NCBI GenBank assembly: GCA_022508685.1
Contig: JAFLUS010000103.1
Location: 1 to 6,916 of the forward strand
Direction: 5' to 3'
DNA: 6,916 nucleotides
Source: Prevotellaceae bacterium
GTDB taxonomy: Bacteria > Bacteroidota > Bacteroidia > Bacteroidales > Bacteroidaceae
A program made the position numbers and the translations under genes. This document shows positions 1 to 6,503 of this stretch, one piece after another. Within the stretch, counting starts at the first letter, position 1. Each line of letters begins with the position of its first letter. A model generated the notes under the pieces. It saw only the letters and a list, made by a program, of their open reading frames with translations. It was not told the DNA's origin and ran no database searches.

Positions 1-5
1 TTCGG

Positions 6-44
6 TTCACCAAATGGCGCCTTTGGCTCGGAGATTTTGGTGAA
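6..44. repeat. Inverted repeat upstream of aroA
   Basis: A perfect 9-base inverted repeat, TTCACCAAA at 6-14 and TTTGGTGAA at 36-44, encloses 21 bases that include the palindrome GGCGCC (16-21). No T tract follows the right arm, so a classical terminator for a gene to the left is not well supported. It lies about 24 bases upstream of the proposed -33 box, so it could be an operator, the structured end of an upstream transcript, or chance. Confidence 0.4.
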
Positions 45-67
45 ATCGGATTTTGTATTGCTCTTTC

Positions 68-98
68 TTGTTCATCTTTGACATTATTCGTAAATTTG
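68..98 (+). promoter_or_regulatory. Bacteroidetes-type promoter candidate for the aroA operon
   Basis: TAAATTTG at 91-98 matches the Bacteroidetes primary-sigma -7 element TAnnTTTG exactly. TTG at 68-70 lies 20 bases upstream, within the expected spacing for the -33 element. Transcription would begin near 103-107, leaving a leader of about 30 bases before the aroA ATG. It is the only site I found in the window with both elements correctly spaced, and it fits as the start of the whole five-gene run. This is a motif match only. Confidence 0.55.
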
Positions 99-133
99 CG
101 CGAAGTTGATATTTATGCAGGGCAAGGTGCAGC

Positions 134-1522
134 ATGAAAGATAGAAATATACAATATGAAGTGACGGCGGTGCAGAGTGGGATTGCTGCGGACGGACAAG
201 TGCAATTGCCGTATTCCAAAAGTTTGTGCAATCGTGTGCTGACGATTGATGCGTTGTCATGGATGTCGTCAGGACGGATTGACGGCGGATGGTGTCGGCG
301 GTTGGCTGATGGCAGTGGGGTGATTGATGTACATTCGGATTTGCTGTGCGACGATACGCAAGCGATGCTGAATTGGTTGCAAAGTGCTGATGTGCAGACG
401 AATGGTGGAAGTGAAGGCGTAGAAACGAAAGTGGTTGATATTGGTGCTGCGGGTACGGCGATGCGTTTTTCTACGGCTTTGCTGACGTTGCTTCAAGGTG
501 AAGTGGTGATTACGGGGTCGGCACGGATGCGTGAACGACCGATTGCGATTTTGGTGGATGCGTTACGTAGTTTGGGTGCCGATATTGCGTATGTGGAGCA
601 GGAAGGCTGTCCGCCGTTGCGAATTCGTGGTTATGCACTCGACTCCGATGGACGTCCTCGGATGCAAGGTGGGAATGTGACGTTGTCGGGCAGTGTCAGT
701 TCGCAGTATATTTCGGCATTGCTGATGATTGCGCCGATGTTGCCGAAGGGCTTGCGTCTGCAGTTGACGGGAGAAGTGATTTCGCGTCCTTACATTGATA
801 TGACGTTGCGCGAAATGGAACGTGCCGGTGCACGTGCCGGGTGGACGGATGAGCGCACGGTGGTGGTGGAACCGGTGCCGTATCGTCGGGAGAAGCCTCT
901 GTCGATAGAACGTGACTGGACTGCTGCGAGTTATTGGTTTGAGGTCGTGGCGCTGGCAGGGCAGTCATTGCGCGAACTTCGTTTGCAAGGATTGTGTGCC
1001 GACAGCAGTCAAGGTGATGTAGCCGTGCATCATATCTTTGAGCAGTTGGGTGTTGAAACGGAATTTTTGTGCGACGAAAGCGATACGGTTGTGTTGCGTC
1101 CGAGTGGCAAGGTTGTCGAACGCTTGGAATGGGATTTCACACCTACGCCCGATTTGGCGCAGACGATTGCCGTAACATGTTGTATGTTAGGTGTTCCGTT
1201 TCGCTTTGTCGGTGTGCAGAGTCTGCGCATCAAGGAAACCGACCGCATGGCTGCGCTGCAAGCCGAATTGGCAAAATTGGGTTATGTATTGAAAACGGGC
1301 GAAGGCGAAATGTCGTGGGACGGCAGCCGTTGTGAACCACAGGCGTTGCCCGTGATAAAGACATACAAAGACCACCGCATGGCGATGGCGTTTGCGCCCT
1401 GTGCATTGACGTTGGGGTGCGTGCGTATTGAGGATGCGATGGTGGTAACGAAGTCCTATCCGCATTTTTGGGAACAAATGCGGAGGTTGGGTTTCGGTGT
1501 AAACGATATTTCACAATTATGA
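134..1522 (+). CDS. aroA: 3-phosphoshikimate 1-carboxyvinyltransferase (EPSP synthase)
   Basis: Cytoplasmic enzyme of the shikimate pathway: it joins phosphoenolpyruvate to shikimate 3-phosphate, giving EPSP and phosphate on the way to chorismate. Of 462 residues, the catalytic set is all present: K29-S30 and R34 in LPYSKSLCNR, the PEP loop GAAGTAMR (104-111), R135, SSQ (189-191), S217, D340 in TPTPD, the KETDR signature (367-371, with E368 and R371), R415 in KDHR, and K440 near the C terminus. It is longer than E. coli AroA (427 residues); the surplus seems to sit in loops around 45-66 and 86-99. The PEP loop has A105 and F112 where E. coli has Asn94 and Pro101. AAGGTG at 124-129, four bases before the ATG, can pair with the 16S rRNA tail and supports this start. 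Codons are TTG/GTG-rich, unlike the downstream genes. The stop overlaps the next ATG. Confidence 0.96.
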   Translation: MKDRNIQYEVTAVQSGIAADGQVQLPYSKSLCNRVLTIDALSWMSSGRIDGGWCRRLADGSGVIDVHSDLLCDDTQAMLNWLQSADVQTNGGSEGVETKVVDIGAAGTAMRFSTALLTLLQGEVVITGSARMRERPIAILVDALRSLGADIAYVEQEGCPPLRIRGYALDSDGRPRMQGGNVTLSGSVSSQYISALLMIAPMLPKGLRLQLTGEVISRPYIDMTLREMERAGARAGWTDERTVVVEPVPYRREKPLSIERDWTAASYWFEVVALAGQSLRELRLQGLCADSSQGDVAVHHIFEQLGVETEFLCDESDTVVLRPSGKVVERLEWDFTPTPDLAQTIAVTCCMLGVPFRFVGVQSLRIKETDRMAALQAELAKLGYVLKTGEGEMSWDGSRCEPQALPVIKTYKDHRMAMAFAPCALTLGCVRIEDAMVVTKSYPHFWEQMRRLGFGVNDISQL

Positions 1523-1938
1523 TATATTTGGTATTTGGATTATTGGCATTGGGTGCGCTCGCCATGCTGGCAGGTTGGTTGCGCAACCGGCGGTTGAAGC
1601 GGCAGTTGGAACGTGGCGAGATTGCGGAATTGCCATCTGTCAGTCAAGTGGAGGACATGGAGTGCTGCGGACAGCATGAAGTGTGCGAAAAAGACAGTTT
1701 GTTGGCAGCCTTAAGCCGCGAAATCGAATACTACAACGACGAAGAATTAGACCGTTTCCGCGGGCGTTCGGGCAGCGACTATTCGGAAGAAGAGTGTGAA
1801 GAATTCCGCGAAGTGTTCTACACCATGCGCGATGACGAAGTGGCAGGATGGGTGCGCAGTCTGCAACTGCGTAGCCTTGAGTTGCCCGACGATGTGAAGG
1901 ACGAGGTGCTGATGGTGGTCGGCGAACGCCGACAATAG
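1519..1938 (+). CDS. Small membrane-anchored protein with a CCxxHxxC motif, function unknown
   Basis: A 139-residue protein that I do not assign a function. Residues 2-20 form one hydrophobic segment (MIYLVFGLLALGALAMLAGW), followed by a basic stretch RNRRLKRQ. This predicts an N-terminal inner-membrane anchor with the rest in the cytoplasm by the positive-inside rule. Next comes ECCGQHEVCEKDSLL, placing C49, C50, H53 and C56 as a possible metal or redox site. The remainder is acidic and apparently helical (about 60-139), with EYYNDEELDRF and a conserved-looking AGWVRSLQLR block. The start at 1519 overlaps the aroA stop (ATGA) and gives a clean anchor. A longer in-frame version from 1468 would put 17 polar residues before the membrane segment and extend further into aroA, so I reject it. 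Translation is probably coupled to aroA. It ends 24 bases before sprE, so a link to envelope or secretion functions is possible but unproven. Confidence 0.85.
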   Translation: MIYLVFGLLALGALAMLAGWLRNRRLKRQLERGEIAELPSVSQVEDMECCGQHEVCEKDSLLAALSREIEYYNDEELDRFRGRSGSDYSEEECEEFREVFYTMRDDEVAGWVRSLQLRSLELPDDVKDEVLMVVGERRQ

Positions 1939-1962
1939 CGCGTGTGCAGCATACTAAAAACG

Positions 1963-4911
1963 ATGATTTTCCGTTATTTCAATGAGAATAGAAACCACAG
2001 AGATTGCACTGATTTGACACGGTCATTTGTACGTTTCGGCAGATTCATGCTGTGTGTGCTGGCGGTGCTCGCAGCAGGTGCGTGTTCGACCAAGAAGAAT
2101 ACGGCACTGACGCGTCGTGTGCAATCGTTCAAGGCTCGCTACAACACATATTATAATGGTCACCTTGCCTACAAAGACGGCGTGGAAGCACAGCATACGG
2201 GCAACCGCGACAACTATACGGAACTCATTCCGCTCTTCATGACAAGCAATAAGGCGACCATTGCGCTCGGTGGTGCAAATTTCGACCGCGCCGTCGAGAA
2301 GTGTCAGAAGACGATTAAGCAACACAGCATTACGAAGCGACCCGAATGGAACAGCAACAAGTCGAAGACGGCAAAAGACCGCATTTGGCTCAGCCAAAAG
2401 GAATACAATCCGTTCCTCTACAAAGCATGGTTCCTCATGGGCGAATCGCAATTTCGCAAAGGCGACTACATGGAAGCCGCGTCGACCTTCGCCTACATTC
2501 AGAACCTCTTTTTCTCCAAACCCGACATCGTGGCACGTGCCCGCCTGCTCGAAGCCAAGTGCTATGCTGAACTCGATTGGATTTATGATGCCGAAAACCT
2601 GATTGCTGAAACGCGTCGTGACAGTTTTCCTAAAAATCTTGAGCCATTGCGTGCTGCCGTCCAAGCCGATTGTGAACTTCGGCAGAAGCAATATGCAGCC
2701 GCCATTCCTCACGTGCAACTCGCTCTCAAGCAAGCCGGTAGCGGATTGCAACGCGCCCGGATGCACTTCCTGTTAGGACAACTCTATCATGCTACAGGCG
2801 ACGACCGCCAAGCCTTTCGCGAGTTTGGCAAAGTCTATCGTGCCAACCCTCCCTACGAATTGGCGTTCAATGCCCGTATCCAGCAGACCGAAGCCATGTC
2901 GAAAGGGCAGAGCAAAGCCATGATTCGCAAACTGCAAGGCATGGCACGCAGTTCGAAGAATAAGGATTACCTCGACCAAGTCTACTACGCCATCGGCAAC
3001 ATCTATCTGGCACAGGGCGACACGCTCCATGCGATTAACGCCTATAATGACGGCGTGGAGAAGAGCACGCGCAACGGCATCGAAAAAGGTGTGGTCTGGT
3101 TGCATTTGGGACAACTTTATTGGGCAACCGAAAAATTCGTCAAGGCGCAACCCTGCTATGCCGGCGCATTGGGGCTGTTCGACAAGGAGCACGATGAATA
3201 TCGCAGCATCGACGAACGTGCCAAGATACTCGAAGAACTGCTCCCCTATGCCCAAGCCGTCGAACTCCAAGACAGCCTGCAAGCCCTTGCCCGCATGGAC
3301 TCGGTAGCACGGCTCAAAGTCATCGACAAAATCATTGCCGAGGTCAAGCGCAAGGAGAAGGAAGAGGCAAAGAAACAGGCCGAAGCCGAGAATGCGGGTC
3401 GGACGCAAAACAATGCCGCTACGAACCCTACAGGACAGCAGACAGCGCAGAACCGCAATCAACAATCAGGGCTGTGGTACTTCTACAATCCCACCGCCGT
3501 CGAAGCCGGAAAGAAGGAATTCCAACGGAAATGGGGACGGCGAGAACTGACCGACGACTGGCGACGCAAGAACAAGACTGTGCTGAACGATTTCAGTAGC
3601 GGCGACAGCGACGACGAGCAAGCCACTGACTCCATATCAGGCGATGCCGAACTCGATGCCGATGCACTCAGCAAGGAAGAGCAGAAGCGGCAAGAATATG
3701 AAAACGACCCACATCGCCGCGAGTATTATCTGAAGGACATTCCGCTCACGCCCGAGCAGATGGAAGCCTCGAACGCCCTGCTCGTGGACGGACTCTACAA
3801 CTCCGCCGTCATCTACAAAGACCGCATGGAGAACTTCCCGTTGGCAGAACGCACCTTCCAGCGCGTGCTGCTTGAGTTTCCCGATTTTGAACATCTCGAC
3901 GAAACCTACTACAACCTGTTCCAACTCTATTCGCGTATAGGTCGTACCGCCGATGCTGCCGACTACAAGCGCTTGCTCGTCGAAGGTTTCCCCGAGAACG
4001 AACATGCCAAACTGGTTGCCGACCCCAATTTTGAATATAAGGGACGTTACGGACGCCAAATCGAAGATTCGCTCTATCAGGAAGCCTATGCCGCTTTCCA
4101 AGTGGGGAACTACGACAAGGTCATTGCCAACAACGCCTACACCGAACGCGAATATCCGCAAGGACTCAATCGTGCCCGTTTCCTGTTCCTCGACGCCATG
4201 AGCCGTTTGGAGAAAGGCGAGCGCCAACAATTCATGGGCGCCATGAAGGACATCGTGGCGAAATATCCGCAGAGCACCGTCAGCGAATTGGCAGGTCTCT
4301 ATGTGAAAGGACTGCAGGAAGGACGCATCCTTGCCAGCGGTAAAATGGACATGGGTTCCATTTGGGACCGCCGCATGGGCGGCTACACCGCCGATGGCGA
4401 TTCCGTCAGTGCGGACACCACGTTCACGACCGAGAAGAACATCAACTACCTCTTTGTAATAGCCTACGAACACGACAGCATCAACGAAAATCAGTTGTTG
4501 TTCGAAATGGCACGCTACAATTTCACCAGTTTCTCCGTTCGCAACTTCGACATCAGTGTCGAACGCAGCGACGGCATCGACATGCTGCAAGTTCGCACGT
4601 TCCTCAACTACGATGAAGCCTACGTCTATCTGCACAAACTGATGAATGATGCCGACATGGCATATAAATTGGAAGGTCTCCAACCATTCATCATCAGCGA
4701 AGACAACCTGCGCTTGCTGCTTCGTGGCAAGAGTTTCGGCGAATATTTCGACTTCTACGACCAGCACTTCGACCGCATCGGGCACTTGAAGGTAGACGAC
4801 AACAGCCTCGACGAACCAATGGAGATATTGTCGCCCGACGACATGGACGATTTCGAAGAAGACGACGGGGAAGAGGAGTATTACGATGACGACGATTATG
4901 AAGTATTCTAA
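1963..4911 (+). CDS. sprE: SprE/PorW-family TPR lipoprotein, type IX secretion/gliding associated
   Basis: Outer-membrane lipoprotein of the SprE (Flavobacterium) / PorW (Porphyromonas) family, required for T9SS secretion where studied. With the ATG at 1963 it has 982 residues. A hydrophobic signal (29-40) ends in AGA-C41, followed by STKKN without early acidic residues, which fits a periplasm-facing lipoprotein. The family-like block RYNTYYNGHLAYKDG (59-73) follows. TPR-like helical pairs lie near 152-186, 266-298, 339-368, 376-406, 647-677 and 702-732. A K/E then Q/N-rich linker (453-501) precedes a WYFYNPTAV block with KWGRREL (502-538), which I recognise from SprE proteins. A C-terminal domain (827-933) ends in an acidic tail (949-982; 19 of 34 residues D/E). 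The start is uncertain: GTG at 1942 and TTG at 2014 are in frame, and ATG at 2047 would leave no basic n-region. PorX follows after 5 bases. Whether this host has a complete T9SS cannot be seen here. Confidence 0.88.
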   Translation: MIFRYFNENRNHRDCTDLTRSFVRFGRFMLCVLAVLAAGACSTKKNTALTRRVQSFKARYNTYYNGHLAYKDGVEAQHTGNRDNYTELIPLFMTSNKATIALGGANFDRAVEKCQKTIKQHSITKRPEWNSNKSKTAKDRIWLSQKEYNPFLYKAWFLMGESQFRKGDYMEAASTFAYIQNLFFSKPDIVARARLLEAKCYAELDWIYDAENLIAETRRDSFPKNLEPLRAAVQADCELRQKQYAAAIPHVQLALKQAGSGLQRARMHFLLGQLYHATGDDRQAFREFGKVYRANPPYELAFNARIQQTEAMSKGQSKAMIRKLQGMARSSKNKDYLDQVYYAIGNIYLAQGDTLHAINAYNDGVEKSTRNGIEKGVVWLHLGQLYWATEKFVKAQPCYAGALGLFDKEHDEYRSIDERAKILEELLPYAQAVELQDSLQALARMDSVARLKVIDKIIAEVKRKEKEEAKKQAEAENAGRTQNNAATNPTGQQTAQNRNQQSGLWYFYNPTAVEAGKKEFQRKWGRRELTDDWRRKNKTVLNDFSSGDSDDEQATDSISGDAELDADALSKEEQKRQEYENDPHRREYYLKDIPLTPEQMEASNALLVDGLYNSAVIYKDRMENFPLAERTFQRVLLEFPDFEHLDETYYNLFQLYSRIGRTADAADYKRLLVEGFPENEHAKLVADPNFEYKGRYGRQIEDSLYQEAYAAFQVGNYDKVIANNAYTEREYPQGLNRARFLFLDAMSRLEKGERQQFMGAMKDIVAKYPQSTVSELAGLYVKGLQEGRILASGKMDMGSIWDRRMGGYTADGDSVSADTTFTTEKNINYLFVIAYEHDSINENQLLFEMARYNFTSFSVRNFDISVERSDGIDMLQVRTFLNYDEAYVYLHKLMNDADMAYKLEGLQPFIISEDNLRLLLRGKSFGEYFDFYDQHFDRIGHLKVDDNSLDEPMEILSPDDMDDFEEDDGEEEYYDDDDYEVF

Positions 4912-4916
4912 CGCTT

Positions 4917-6467
4917 ATGACAAACGGAACATTGCTTTGGGTTGACGATGAAATCGAATTGCTCAAGCCCTACATCATATATTTAGAGAAGAAAGACTAC
5001 GAGGTCGTGACCGCCACCAATGGGCAGGACGCCATCGACCTCTGCCAGTCGCGTGCGTTCGACCTCATTTTCCTCGACGAGAACATGCCCGGACTCAACG
5101 GACTTGAAACCCTCTCGCGCATCAAGGAAATCAACGTCGCCATTCCCGTCGTGATGGTCACCAAGAGCGAAGAGGAGAACATCATGGACCAAGCCATCGG
5201 TTCGAAAATTGCTGACTACCTCATCAAGCCCGTCAATCCGAGCCAGATTCTCCTGACGCTGAAGAAGCACCTGCACAAGCGTGCTATCGAAACCGAAGTC
5301 ACCAACTCCACCTATCAGCAGAACTTCTCGAAAATCGGGATGCAAATCAACGACAGTTACAGCCTCGAAGAATGGGTTGAAGTCTATCGCCGTCTCGTCT
5401 ATTGGGAATTGGAGTTGGCAGACACCGGCAGCCCCATGACCGAGATGCTGCAGATGCAAAAGGCCGAAGCCAATCAAGAATTTGCCAAGTTCATCACCAA
5501 GAACTACATCGACTGGCTCAACGACCCCGAAGGCCGTCCCACGATGAGTCCCGACATTTTCAAGCGCAAAGTCTTTCCCTTGCTCAATGACGGCGAGCAA
5601 GTCTACCTCGTCGTTTTCGACAACCTCCGCTACGACCAATGGCGCGTCATCAGCCAGCAGTTGGCAGACCAGTTTACAATCGACGAAGAACTCTACCTCT
5701 CCATTTTGCCCACCGCCACGCAGTATGCCCGCAACTCTATCTTTGCCGGTTTGCTGCCCAACCAAATCGCTACGATGTTTCCCCATTTGTGGGTGGATGA
5801 AGACGAAGAAGAAGGAAAGAACCTCAACGAAGCACCGCTCATTCAGACGCAACTCGACCGCTACCGCCGACGCGAACAATTTTCCTATTCCAAACTGAAC
5901 CACAGCGCCGACACCGAGAAACTCGTTGCCCAGTTCCGGCAATTGTCGTCGAAACAACTCAATGTCATCGTCGTCAATTTCATCGACCTCCTCAGCCATG
6001 CCCGCACCGAGTCCACCATGGTGCGCGAACTGGCAAGCGACGAAATTGCCTATCGCAGCATCACCTCTTCGTGGTTCCGCCACAGCCCCGTGCGTGAATT
6101 GTTCACCGCCTTGGCACATACCGATGCCCGCATCATCATCACCACCGACCATGGTTCCATTCGCGTGAACACGCCCACGAAAGTCATCGGCGACAAGAAC
6201 ACCAACACCAATCTCCGCTACAAATTAGGCAAAAACCTCTCCTACAATGCCAAAGACGTCTATGCGCTGAAGAATCCCAAGTCGGCATTCCTTCCGGCAC
6301 CCAATCTCTCCACTTCCTACATCTTTGCCAAGAACGACGCCTTTTTTGCCTATCCCAACAACTATAACTACTACGTCAACTACTACCGCAACACGTTCCA
6401 GCACGGAGGCATCTCCATGGAAGAAATGCTCATACCCCTCGTTACCTTGCAGAGCAAACGTCGCTGA
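4917..6467 (+). CDS. porX: PorX-like two-component regulator: receiver domain plus PglZ phosphodiesterase domain
   Basis: A 516-residue response regulator with an enzymatic output domain instead of a DNA-binding one. Residues 1-120 are a receiver domain: acidic pocket D10-D11, phosphoacceptor D54 in FLDENMPG, T82 and K104 (LIKP). A helical segment (about 125-215) links it to a PglZ domain (about 225-510) of the alkaline phosphatase superfamily. Apparent metal ligands are all present: D235 in VVFDNLRYD, D357 and H361 in NFIDLLSH, D411-H412 in TTDHG, and H496 in FQHGG. The likely nucleophile is T268 in LPTATQYARN. In Porphyromonas gingivalis PorX is phosphorylated by PorY, controls T9SS genes with sigma factor SigP, and its PglZ domain cleaves oligonucleotide messengers; that this copy does the same is inference. 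No partner histidine kinase lies in the window. The start is five bases after the sprE stop, so translation is probably coupled. Leucine and valine codons favour CTC and GTC, opposite to aroA. Confidence 0.93.
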   Translation: MTNGTLLWVDDEIELLKPYIIYLEKKDYEVVTATNGQDAIDLCQSRAFDLIFLDENMPGLNGLETLSRIKEINVAIPVVMVTKSEEENIMDQAIGSKIADYLIKPVNPSQILLTLKKHLHKRAIETEVTNSTYQQNFSKIGMQINDSYSLEEWVEVYRRLVYWELELADTGSPMTEMLQMQKAEANQEFAKFITKNYIDWLNDPEGRPTMSPDIFKRKVFPLLNDGEQVYLVVFDNLRYDQWRVISQQLADQFTIDEELYLSILPTATQYARNSIFAGLLPNQIATMFPHLWVDEDEEEGKNLNEAPLIQTQLDRYRRREQFSYSKLNHSADTEKLVAQFRQLSSKQLNVIVVNFIDLLSHARTESTMVRELASDEIAYRSITSSWFRHSPVRELFTALAHTDARIIITTDHGSIRVNTPTKVIGDKNTNTNLRYKLGKNLSYNAKDVYALKNPKSAFLPAPNLSTSYIFAKNDAFFAYPNNYNYYVNYYRNTFQHGGISMEEMLIPLVTLQSKRR

Positions 6468-6503
6468 CGCAATCGTGTTGTCCCTCTCAAATCTTCATTC
6501 TAC

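Noticed and set aside
115..144. Nine-codon mini-frame (MQGKVQHER) overlapping the aroA start, a possible leader peptide
   Set aside because: No ribosome-binding signal, no run of aromatic codons and no attenuator-like hairpins, so a regulatory leader is not supported.
7..231. 74-codon minus-strand frame across the promoter region and aroA start
   Set aside because: No recognisable domain or start context; it covers the inverted repeat and the promoter candidate and overlaps the N terminus of aroA.
2013..2029. TTTG-containing sequence within the 5' part of sprE as an internal promoter
   Set aside because: No TAnnTTTG element occurs at the required spacing.
2023..2766. Open frame of 247 codons on the minus strand
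   Set aside because: Lies wholly opposite the N-terminal, conserved part of sprE, with no promoter or start signal of its own.
3637..4785. Open frame of 382 codons on the minus strand opposite sprE
   Set aside because: Same cause as above; the product is a valine- and phenylalanine-rich string with no family resemblance, and sprE on the plus strand is clearly coding.
4983..6152. Open frame of 389 codons on the minus strand opposite porX
   Set aside because: It is a shadow of the codon bias: C-ending codons of porX read backwards lack stops. The translation is V/F/G/E-rich without recognisable domains, while the plus strand carries a complete REC-PglZ protein.
4917..6467. PglZ domain as sign of a BREX or other phage-defence island
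   Set aside because: PglZ is a BREX hallmark, but here it is fused to a receiver domain and sits beside sprE, the PorX arrangement; no brxC, pglX or other BREX genes are present.
6468..6503. Possible terminator or promoter between porX and tsaE
   Set aside because: The 36 bases show no stem-loop with a T tract and no -33/-7 pair; read-through is the simpler view.
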